A stretch of 64,000 nt of DNA. It comes from Chrysopilus asiliformis. Its lineage: Eukaryota > Arthropoda > Insecta > Diptera > Rhagionidae. The stretch spans positions 41,258,184 through 41,322,183 of the forward strand of contig OZ035961.1 of the NCBI GenBank assembly GCA_964034945.1, in the 5' to 3' direction. The notes under the pieces were generated by a model. It did not search any database. It saw only the letters and a program-made list of their open reading frames with translations, and was not told the DNA's origin. Below are positions 54,752 through 64,000 of the stretch, one piece after another (positions within the stretch are counted from its first letter, which is position 1; every line of letters starts with the position of its first letter). The translations under genes and the position numbers were made by a program.

Positions 54752-55837
54752 GAGAATAAATGAATGAAGGTGGAAAAATATGGATTAGGCCTAATGAGGA
54801 AGTCATCTAAAAAAACGCGCCTTGCATTCTACCTTAATGGCGGTGGGGAAAAGAATGTACAGTTCACTTCTATCTCGAAAACTATTGGCCCTACAAAAAA
54901 AATTTATTTAACCTTTTTTGTAGCGAATTTTCGGAGGAGTAATTCATCTGAATACAAAAAATGCGTACATGCTATACAAAGCGAGATATTTACGATTTTT
55001 TTGACTTTTGACCTTGAATAATAGCAATTTCTCTGTGCGACGCATAGTTTGACGAGTTGTATCTCGAAAACTGTTTGTCCTACAAGAAGATTATATTTAA
55101 CCTTTTTTGTAGAGAATTTTATTGTGATTAATTCATCTGAACCTCAAAAAGACGTATAACTCGTACAAAGTGAGATAAACGTAAAAAACTGATTTTCGGG
55201 ACCTTTGACCTTGAATAACGCACGACGCCGGTGCAATTTTGGAATGGACTTTGGGGACGTTGTTTGTTATGTCAAAATAAAGGTCTGTGCAAAAATCCAG
55301 TTAACTAGGATTTTTTAAGAGGTTAAATCCTAATTTTCCTGGATTATTTAGTTCACAAATTGATTCATCTTTCATATATGATAATGTGACTACCTTCACA
55401 TTTTATTTTTTTTTAATATGAAGTACCTCTCCGATTGCCCTGATTTTTTTTTTGTTTTGTAGGTAAGGGATTAAGGAGTTTTTGAGAAAAAAAATAAAAG
55501 TGGTGCAAAACCGTTAAGTTACCGTTATAATTTTTTAAAAACAAAAAATATTTTTTCCTAACGGTTCCTCACACTTAATTTTTTTGCTATAATTTTTTTT
55601 GAAAACTATGACTTTCAACGAAAAAATTGCGACAAATTTCATCAAAATCGGTTAACCCGTTACGGAGCTAGAATTTTTTCAAAAAAATCATGTTTTATTT
55701 TTTTTCTCCAAAACTACTCGTTTTTTTGGACTGAAATTTTGGGAAATTATTTGTTGTAATAGTGGCAACTTACGAAAAAAATTTCAAGCTTCTATCTCTG
55801 GGGGCACTTTTTGTTCCCTTATCCCTCTATGGCCTTT
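54752..55837 (-). repeat. Right inverted arm of the foldback element
   Basis: Partner of the left arm. The open 85-codon frame near its inner end is the same sequence as in the left arm with one residue changed; with no motif it is not called a gene. Confidence 0.9.
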
Positions 55838-56020
55838 CCCAATAATAACGGAAAGTTCCGGAAAATCTAGCATTTTTTTTGGTTAAGTTATTAATAAACC
55901 GTTTCATTTAAGGGGGATGAAAATACCGGTTATTTAACTTTCAAAACGTACATTTTTAAAATGGGTATAAAACGGGTCTACTTACACAGAAAAAAATAAT
56001 TTTGTATTATTTACAAAATG

Positions 56021-56173
56021 GGTTTAACAAAAAAAAAATCGTAAATATTACTGAAGTTTTGTATATACTTCGTAATATTAACAAATATTTTTTCGTATAG
56101 TTACTAAAATTTGTTAATATTACGAAGTAATACAAAACTTCAGTAATATTTACGAATTTTTTTTTGTTAAACC
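56021..56173. repeat. Long near-perfect hairpin, about 65-bp arms
   Basis: The arm GGTTTAACA, an A run, TCGTAAATATTACTGAAGTT, TTGTAT and ACTTCGTAATATTAACAAAT is repeated in inverse after a short centre of about 20 bases. Either a compact foldback MITE or a source of a small RNA precursor. Confidence 0.85.
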
Positions 56174-56266
56174 AATTCCAAGAATTTTTACATCGCATGT
56201 CATTGCCTTAATGATTTGAAAATCCATTCAAAATTTTCCTTTTTTCATCCCATCATCTAGGAAAAC

Positions 56267-56309
56267 AATGTAGCGCTGTGCTCGCGTCTGGGCGCGCGCG
56301 GTCTTCTTG
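56267..56309 (+). repeat. 43-bp LINE 3'-end scrap
   Basis: AATGTAGCGCTGTGCTCGCG then TCTGGGCGCGCGCGGTCTTC is the 3' UTR end of the LINE at 6660-7541 (there on the minus strand, GAAGACCGCGCGCGCCCAGG on the plus). The rest of the element is absent. Confidence 0.75.
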
Positions 56310-56314
56310 ACGTA

Positions 56315-57925
56315 ATTTAAAACAATCATTGCTATAATATTAAAATACGTATAGTTTTATATCATTGCACAATGAAAAAAATACAACAGTTTTTTAACTA
56401 TCATAAAACAATTATTCTACGCCACTGATTCCGAATCTAAAATTGGGTTGATTCTAGTTTTTGAGAAAACCAAAATGTTACGAGTTTACACACAATCTAT
56501 TGAATTATTTTTCTTAATGTTCTGAATTCTGAAATATTGATCATAAGAGCAAGGTGTCCCTTCTTGTATTCCACAGATAGTCCACATTTTTATGTGTTTG
56601 AGATTATCCCACAATAATAAAAAAAAATAATGTCTTGTCACCGTAATTTTGGAAAAGAGTTCCATGCGTGTTAATATCTTTTAGTACGATATAAATAAAA
56701 ATATTGTCATACCGATTGGTGATAGTTTCGTTATTTTGTAAACAAGAATAAAATACACATGAAGAACGTTTTAAATCGTTTTTTATTCAAATCCTAGAAG
56801 AGATAAAAATTATTTTATCGATTTCTCAATAATGACAAGATTTCCGTCGGATAAAAACGTGAGGCTATTAAACAAAATTTATTAAACGGACTAACGCCAT
56901 AAACTTTATTACTCTGCTGGCTCATCAATGTCCATGTCCACTGAAAAAATCGTCCATCGCTATAGCCTGGCTGGCTATACGGATGCATATATGCAATAAA
57001 TCTCCGCCATACACAAATTTCCAAATGTGTGTGGCCTGCTTGCCTAGCTGTCCATACAAAATGTTAAAAAGAACAATTTCTGGATACCAAAAAAAAATAC
57101 AGTATGGACCAAAAAAAAAATACATTTTGGGGTGGTGCTGCCGGAAGGTATCGAAGGCAATCAATTCCCCATATAGAATGTCATCGGGTTTTTTTTTTAT
57201 TAGTTCGCTTTATGTATATTTGTTAATAATGCAAAGGGACATTAAACCATATAAAATGCGCTTCAACATAAGACAAATTACTCAACGATATTTCTTTCTA
57301 AGCAATTAACTAATGTGACATCCATAAATAGGGACCAATTTAAATCTCTGGCGCTCCCCTTATATTGGTCTCTTTATGAGTTTAATAAAAAATAAAATAA
57401 AGACTGCGTTATTCAGCTGACTTCTGCGTTCATACTTCAATTCATTTCAATTTAAATCTGAAAGCGAGCACATCTTGGTCAATGGAGAAAAAGAAATCAA
57501 GTTGTGACCTTCTTTTATTAGCAATGAACGACCTTAACATTCAATTTGAAAATTGAAGGAGCGAAATTGGTAAAGGAAAATTTCGATTAACTGACGATTA
57601 GACATTTGTTGGGACGAGAGAGGAATCGTTTTAATGTTGGTAAGAAACAGGAAGATGATTGTAGGGGAAAATCGGATATTGTGAAGTTTATTTTTTTTTT
57701 AAAACACAACATATTTTTACCTTTTTAATCAAGATATGCAATTTCTTTCAATGCATAGTTAAAAATGCCAAAACAATATTGGGATTTTGGATTTCTTGTG
57801 CCTATATTAGTTTTTTGAGTAGAGATCTCTTCATTGATTGAAAGTATGCAAAAAAAATAAAAAATCTGTCTATTTAACTCTTATCTAATTCCTCCGTTTC
57901 TGAATAAGTTATTAGAAGAATCTTT
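56315..57925. other. No recognisable feature
   Basis: AT-rich DNA without repeat matches within the window or protein-like frames. Confidence 0.4.
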
Positions 57926-57928
57926 ATA

Positions 57929-58256
57929 TCATACTAATATATAAAAATGAGTTGGTGTCTGTCTGTCTGTCTGTCTGTCTGTTCCTCTTTCACGCAAAAA
58001 CGGCTGAACCGATTGTCTTGAAATTTGGCATAGATGTTCGTAGGAGGTGCAGTCCCAACATAGACCGATTAAAAAGTAGCCCGAGAGGTGGGGGAGTAAG
58101 GGGAGGGGTATAGTGATCTCGAAACTTAGCTCTTCCTCTATGTTATCCTTTCGCGGGGAAATTACCGAGCCGATTGTCATGAAATTTAGCTCCAACATAG
58201 GCCATCAAAAAAAAATTGAAAAAACTTAACCTGGCAACGACGGGTATGCAAGCTAG
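57929..58256 (+). mobile_element. Helitron-like non-autonomous element, 328 bp
   Basis: Begins with TC after A (TATA|TCATACTAATATATAAAA) and ends with CTAG before T (GCAAGCTAG|T), which are the Helitron end rules (5'-TC, 3'-CTRR, between A and T). Contains six CTGT units, CACGCAAAAACGGCTGAACC and GATTGTCTTGAAATTTGGC, seen in many arthropod Helitron relatives. A 3' hairpin is weak. Confidence 0.6.
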
Positions 58257-58267
58257 TAAAACATAAG

Positions 58268-58480
58268 AAAGGCTACAATTGCCAGGAGGTAAACGTCAAA
58301 TACCTTATTTGAGTCTATGGGGATATACCGATTTTTAGTAGAATAACGCGTAGTTCGATTGATTTTTGATATGTGGAAAAGTAATGTAAAATCATATTCG
58401 TTTTCTTTTTTTTTTATAAAATTTTCGATACGATATACAGTTTGCGAGGAAATAGCAAAAAAGATTTTTCGTTTGAGAAC
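58268..58480 (-). repeat. Dispersed repeat S2, partial copy 4
   Basis: ACAATTGCCAGGAGG, AACGTCAAATACC, TCGATTGATTTTTGATATG, AATGTAAAATCATATTC and TTTTCGATACGATATACAG match the S2 copy at 59305 in order. Confidence 0.6.
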
Positions 58481-58669
58481 AATGATTTCAACAACTACTA
58501 TAAGTACATTGTATGAAGAAAATTTCGCACCATTGCGAAAAATCAACATTCAGAAACTTTTAAACATTCACGGTATTCACAGTCGTCTTTTAAATTGCGG
58601 GTAAATTTACCGCTCGGTAATTCAGTCAAATTTTTAAGAGATTTTTACCGAGACGGTAACTTGGTTCAT

Positions 58670-59161
58670 CAGGGTATTCACAGTCCTCTTTTAAATTGCG
58701 AGAAATTTTACCGCTCTGTAATTCAGTCAAATTTAACAGATTTTTACCGAGACGGTAATTTGGTTCATGTAAAAATGAATTACCGGATTCGGTAATTGTA
58801 GACATGCCTTGAGTCGTGTTTTTCGGCCCGGTTATTCGGTATCAAGAATCAACCGCGAGTGGCGCTAGTAATGTTTTTAGTTGTCAAATTTTCTCGCTGG
58901 TTATCTCATCGGACTGCAAATTTTTTCAATTTTGATAGCCGTTGCCACAATAGAAATTCAAAAGAATACATCAAACATGGATTTAAAGGTATGTGACATA
59001 TTTTACAATCAAATTCGCAGCTCATGATTTGGTCACGTATCTAATAAAAGCGCTGTTCTTAAATCTGTGCTGTGGGATGTTCACAGCAGAATATTTTCAG
59101 TCTTTTAATATTACCGAAAACACCGAATACCGAAAATTAAAAGAGGACTGTGAATACCCTG
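58670..59161. mobile_element. MITE with CAGGGTATTCACAGTCCTC ends, 492 bp
   Basis: Inverted ends CAGGGTATTCACAGTCCTCT at 58670 and, reversed, at 59142-59161. The left 100 bases occur a second time just outside, from about 58570 (GGTATTCACAGTCGTCTTTT, TAAATTGCGGG, ACCGCTCGGTAATTCAGTC), so the left end is tandemly duplicated. Interior has ACCGAGACGGTAA repeats. No clear target duplication. Confidence 0.7.
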
Positions 59162-59304
59162 ATTAATTTTATTACGACACACTAATTTAAAAAATATATT
59201 TTCTAATTTCTGGCTTTGCGTGATATGAAATAATTTTACTTTTCAGATCTCTTTATTTGTCTACCAAATATTTTAAATAGCACTTTTAAAAAAGTAACAA
59301 TTGC

Positions 59305-60048
59305 CTGGGGCCAATCGTCAAATACTTTATAAGATGACAGACAAAATATTTATTTAAAAAAAACCCCCATTTGTAAAGGAGAGGGGGAAAGAAGTAGTCC
59401 GATTGAATTTTGATGTATGGAACAGTTATGTAAAATTATATTCTAAACAGACACTTGGTGTAAAACCTAACAAAAACTACCTAACCTAGTGAATTTAAAA
59501 ATCTGTTCATTTTTGACAGTTTTAGTTTTTGATATATAGATAGATAAGTTATGTAAAACCACATTCTAAATATATTTCATCTTTATAACTTTTTCGATAC
59601 TATGCACAGTTTTCGAGAAAACAGGAAAAACGTATTCTATTGGAATGGAAGGGGGTGGGGGGGGGGGGGGGGGTGCCTTCTGTAAAATTTTATTCTAAAC
59701 ACATTTTACCTTTATAAATTTTTCAATATAACTCACCGTTTTCGAGAAAATTGCAAAAAAAAACTGTTTCAATTGCGTGGGGGAGGGGGAAGAAATGGTA
59801 TAATTTTGTAAGTTCAAGAACTTAATCGAGCTATTTACGAGAAACGCAACTACACAAAATTTCAAGTCTCTAGCTCAATCCTTCCGAAAGTTAATGGCAG
59901 ACAAACGGACAGACAGACCGACATGCGGAAATCAAAATCTGTTGTCATCCCTAACACTCTAGTGTAGTTAATTTTTCTGCCCGACGATTGATTCGATGCG
60001 TTACAAATGGTATACTAAATCTATTATACTTCTATATCCTATATCATA
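59305..60048 (-). repeat. Dispersed repeat S2, copy 3, full
   Basis: Reverse complement runs from ACTCTATATGATATAGG, TAGATTTAGTATACC, the GTCTGTCTGTCCG core, GAGCTAGAGACTTGAAATTT, several TTCTCGAAAA...TAGAATA blocks with a G run (59650-59672), to GTATTTGACGATTGGCC. It keeps an uninterrupted CTCTATAT site where copies 1 and 2 have hAT insertions. Confidence 0.8.
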
Positions 60049-60054
60049 TAGAGT

Positions 60055-61965
60055 AAAAATATTTCATGCACGTTGTGTTATTCGATACGGCCTTCCTCTA
60101 CAATCATAGGCGTACGAATTATTTTGATCGGCGTGTAACGAATCTCGATGTAACGATTGTCAATGTTTCCGTTGAAAGTAATAGGAAAAATTGAAATTAG
60201 CTTGGTACGAGTTTGGGGTGCAAATAAAGCCACGTGTCGACAATTTCAATATCGTCTTTCGTTGACTTCTTTTTCTATGTATTGAGCGAGTCGCGTCAGG
60301 TCCTTACCAACAATTGTCGGACTAAAGGATCAAGTGGTAATGCATATACACATTATTACACCTACAAAAGCAAAAGAAAATAATAAAACCAATTCTTATA
60401 GGATTCGGATTTCAAGCGATTTGATATCTGTTTCTGTGTTTTCAGTCTTTTTTTTCAAGTATTATTTTAAAACGACAGAGGGTTGATATTCATCAATTCG
60501 TTCAATTTCGTATTTTCTGTGGCGAGATACTGTCATAATACGAATGAAATTGTCACCATATTTCGGGGTAAAATCGAAACCTACATCAAAGGACGTTCAT
60601 ATTAATATATTACTGCCGCTATTTGAATTTATTATGTTGATTCGGTTACACGAACAAATATGTTTGACAGACGACTATTTACGTATAGGTTCGTTTGGGG
60701 CGTATAAACTCCACCCCCGGCGCTACTAAATGCACGTACAATTGAGCGTCTTAAATTGTAAAATTGATTTTCCGAGGGCAACAACTTGAAACGAATTATT
60801 ATTTTGTCTCAAATCATGCCAAGTATTCGAATACGACGGTTTTTAAGAAAGAAAAAGTCTTCACGCAAGTAAGAAAAGAAGTGGCACAACGACGAATATT
60901 ATAAGCCGCTTAACAGCATTTGAGAGAGTGAAAAATTGTCAAAAAATCAAACATTTCGTGTCAAATTTAGTAACCAACAAAATTAGATTAGATTTTTCTT
61001 TTATTTTATTGAATTTTTTTGTTGTAAAGCGAATTTTCGGAAGAAAACAGAATGAATACCGTTGAAAATAGCGTTACAATAAATGTCGAAAAGTATTTTT
61101 GAATAAAAAAATGTCTGGTGTATCGCAATTTATTCATTTGATGAGTTTTTTTTATTACAGCAGAAATTGGGCCGATGGATGGGTCTCTCAGATATGCTTG
61201 AAATTTCGTGTGAAGTGTTATCAACTAAAGTAAAATGAAAAAAATGTAGCCTGCAGGTTTTTTGGAAAACCGTAAAAGAATTTTTCGATTTTCTCAAAAC
61301 GAATTACTTGCCATAGATACATAATCGTCATGTAAAAATTCAATAAAATGGCCTATATTTATCACAAAAAAGAAACTCTCCATGGCACGGCGAAATTCCA
61401 CAAAAAAACCCTTTTTCCACTCACCGATATTCATCCTTTTTCTTGTTAGATGTCAAATTTAATTTCTTATTATTCACCTGAAGACACAAATGTGACAGCC
61501 GTAAAATTTTTGCGTGAAAAAACTGAATAAGTGAGTTTTCTCATTGTTTGTTATTATGATCACAAACACATAAGAATTCCACCGTGGAATTTCTCACTTG
61601 AAATGTAAAAAAAGCCGCCATCTATTTTGGACGTGGAAAAAACAAGTGAGTTTATTTGGGAGAAATAAATGAGAGCAAGAGCAGTTAGTTTTATTGTTAT
61701 TTGGTTTATTCCGGGCTAACTGAAATGGTATTCTACACATATATTGTTAGAAAGAAGCCAGCCAGAGAGAAGTTTTACAAATTTTATGTGTGAAAATCGC
61801 GATTTTGCGAATTCTTGCTTTGAAGCCGCCCAAGGATCAAAAATGAGAGAAATTACTTTTCTGTTGAACAGTATTATTTTAGAAAAACGATACAGCGCAA
61901 TAAATTGATCCTCCAGTAGATCGAAAGGATTCTTGGTGTCCGTTGGTTCCTCTGATTTACACGCA
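60055..61965. other. No recognisable feature
   Basis: AT-rich DNA; no repeat shared with the rest of the window and no protein-like frame. Confidence 0.4.
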
Positions 61966-62529
61966 GAGAAGGAAACATAGTAAATCTCACTATTTTAAAA
62001 TGATGAATCTGGACTATAATTAAAATAGCTAATTTTGATTACAAAATAGTTAAATTCAACCCCCAAAAATAATCAATTTAACCACAAAATTTTTCTACTA
62101 AGTAGTTGACTTTCTCAAGTAAGCAAAACTGGTCACATACAGGTTACGTGACATTCACACAACCTAGGGTGCAAAATATATGGGGTCACAAATTGGTGGT
62201 TGCAACGTCACAGCAACGTTACTGCGACGGTTAAGCAACCGTTTTTGCGAAGGTTTTTAGTGACTCCTTTGTGACAAAACTCTTTTGTGACTATAGTTAC
62301 AAAGTAACGGTAGCACAATCGTTTCCACGAAACCCTTTTGTGACGAAGTTTGAAAGGGGAGGCAGATCAAGTGTAACGTCAATGTAATCTTGTATTCCAA
62401 ATGTACATCTAAAACGCTGTAAGTATCATTTCCTTGGTCCAAAGTTGACCATTCATACGTCGATATAATACCACTGTTTGTAAGGGAATTATAAACGAGT
62501 ACGATAAAAACAACTTGTAACCGATAACA

Positions 62530-62870
62530 ATCCTATAATATAATACGAGGAATGTCTGTCTGTCTGCATAAACGATCTCGAAAACCCGCCTAACGATTTT
62601 CACGAAACTTGGGGGTTAGGGATTTTCGAGGACAAGCAATCGATCGAGAAAATTCCCTTTCGATACCCCTCGCCTGTTATCTTCGAATCGGGTGGTCTGA
62701 TTTTAATGAAACTTTACAGTATTACTGAGGTGGCTGAGGGCTTTCGATTTTTCCACTACAAACCTGACTCTTCCCTCCCCTCGATACCCCTCGCCTGGTG
62801 TCTTCGAATTACGTGAAGGTATCTTAATGAAAATTCGCAATATTGCTAGGGAGTAAGGTTTTTCGATATG
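62530..62870 (+). repeat. DINE/Helitron-like leading module
   Basis: Starts CTATAATATAATACGAGG, TGTCTGTCTGTCTGC, CGATCTCGAAAACCCGCC, ACGATTTTCACGAAACTTGG; a block with CGATACCCCTCGCCTG occurs twice (about 62664 and 62782). Confidence 0.55.
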
Positions 62871-63149
62871 CATTCTAAAAATATCACTTTTTAGATATCT
62901 ATCGGCAGCGATAAATAGTAATTACAAAACAATCAAGTTCCGTGAACCTCATTATACGAATCATGTTGCAATTACAATCGGATTCAATTACTCAGAGACA
63001 GACTGCATTAAGAATTACAATTGTATGTTTTCATGTTTGTATATATTTTTATTTCGAAACAGGTTCTATACATTTTGATGAAATTCGACTACTTATAGTT
63101 TTTGGGGACAAAAGTGCGACACCTTAGGTCCCATCTTCAGGGAAATTCG

Positions 63150-63420
63150 TTAAAGTTCTATAAGGATACTGCGAATATTCTTTGTCCCGTTTTTCTTCAG
63201 GAAAGTTTACACTATAGGGTTTGTGAGGTCGCTGATCCCGAATATGATGTTGGAGTTTCAAAATTTGAAACGGAAGGTCCTATAGAATATCGCGAATATC
63301 CTATTTTTTCTGGAAAATATACATTAGGGAATTTTTGAGGTCGCTGATGCCGAATCTGATGTTGGAAATTCAATATTCGAAACGAAAGGTCCTGTGGTGA
63401 CAACAAAAATATTCTTTCTT
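63150..63420 (+). repeat. Two dispersed 121-type units in tandem
   Basis: GAGGTCGCTGATCCCGAATA, TGATGTTGGA, ATTTGAAACGGAAGGTCCT, then again GAGGTCGCTGATGCCGAATC and TTCGAAACGAAAGGTCCTG about 120 bases later; same sense as the reverse of the 16930-17925 array. Confidence 0.8.
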
Positions 63421-64000
63421 TCGTTTTTCTCCGAGGAAGTTAGCGGAGTGGGCTTTTGAATCGGAGATTTAAAACCTCAGGAAAACTACTGTGAAGTTAA
63501 CGTGAATCTACTTTTTTCCCCAAAAAAATTAGCAAAAGGAGGATTCTGAGGATTCCGAGCATGGCTCGGTCTTCCTGGTACTGTAACCAATTTGAAGATG
63601 GGTTTAATTGTAACCGATCACAAAGCAACCGTCGCATAAACGGATTTGCCACCGGCATATTGCGACTAAAGTCACGTTGTAACTTAGGTTGCAAATGGTT
63701 GCTTGGGATATTATAAAAATAGTCGATTTGGACTATTTTTGTAATTTAAATTAACTATTTTAGTTATAGTCCTGATTCCTCATCAAAAAAAGGTTGGATT
63801 TATTATTTTTTAACTACATGTATTAACTTAAAAATTACCTAAAAAATTGAATTAACTTAAAATTTGCAAAACAGCAATTTTTGCAAAACACCAACTTTGA
63901 GATGTCAATTTTTCATGTTCTGTAATAGATTTGTATTAGGTTTGTTCTAGATTTTCCTTCATTTTCACTTGGTAAATCACTAGAACAAATGGTTCGAAGG

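Larger units (their letters stand above)
52767..55837 (+). mobile_element. Foldback-type element with 1086-bp inverted arms
   Basis: Arms 52767-53852 and 54752-55837 have the same length (1086 bp) and are inverted copies with only a few differences by eye. Ends read AAAGGCCATAGAGGGATAAG. The 899-bp centre holds a small cysteine-rich frame that begins right after the left arm and stops within the first bases of the right arm. Two diverged repeats of about 190 bp, each with CTACAAAAAAGGTTAAATA and CAGTTTTCGAGATA-type words, lie in tandem in each arm. No target duplication could be seen. Long arms with internal repeats resemble foldback transposons; the superfamily is unknown. Confidence 0.88.
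61999..63783. repeat. Large imperfect inverted repeat enclosing DINE-like sequence
   Basis: GATGAATCTGGACTATAATT, AAAATAGCTAATTTTGATTA, CAAAATAGT at the left recur in inverse at 63720-63783 with about 80% match by eye. Between them: words such as GCGACGGTT and GGTTGC in both orientations near each end, a DINE-like module (62530-62870) and 121-type units (63150-63420). Confidence 0.5.

Overview
This is an AT-rich eukaryotic window, almost certainly from an insect and probably a fly (Diptera). The evidence is the mix of mobile elements: Ty3 elements resembling the Osvaldo/Ulysses group, LINE relics, pogo, hAT, Harbinger and piggyBac-type elements, and dispersed repeats with CTGT/CCGT-rich cores. 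I see no intact host gene, rRNA or convincing tRNA. The window reads as a gene-poor graveyard of nested mobile elements with one young, apparently complete retrotransposon.

Layout. 1-4.99 kb: the 3' part of a Ty3-type element (element A): end of gag, a textbook -1 slippery site, an intact pol, then a 23-bp tandem array that may mark the start of its long LTR. 6.1-7.85 kb: a pogo/Tigger transposase relic split by a 5'-truncated LINE with a perfect 12-bp target duplication. 7.85-12.4 kb: nothing recognisable except an exon-like patch near 9.7 kb. 12.4-16.6 kb: two hAT-type MITEs, each inserted at the same site of a dispersed repeat (called S2 here), and a TA-flanked MITE nested in S2. 16.9-18.1 kb: a Helitron/DINE-like element with about eight 121-122 bp tandem units. 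19.8-23.3 kb: Harbinger-type and piggyBac-type MITEs, one carrying the start of a Myb/SANT-like gene. 24.4-33.2 kb: more MITEs, LINE ends and dispersed repeats. 35.17-36.58 kb: a four-element nest.

36.9-48.5 kb: a HARBI1-like Harbinger transposase gene split by element B (37101-48155, minus strand, 11,055 bp). Element B has 2.3-kb LTRs that are nearly identical, a TGGCGCC primer-binding site, intact gag and pol reading frames and a 4-bp AATT target duplication. 52.8-55.8 kb: a foldback element with two 1086-bp inverted arms around a small cysteine-rich (CXC-type) reading frame, itself split by another repeat. 56-64 kb: a long hairpin, a Helitron-like element, S2 copies, a CAG-ended MITE and a large imperfect inverted repeat.

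How the parts relate. In elements A and B, gag supplies the RNA-binding capsid protein and pol (protease, reverse transcriptase, RNase H, integrase) is entered by a -1 frameshift at the same place just after the zinc knuckles. The MITEs carry no enzymes and would depend on transposases encoded elsewhere. The nesting gives a relative order of insertions. Boundaries were read by eye from target duplications and inverted termini; family names without such marks are inferences.
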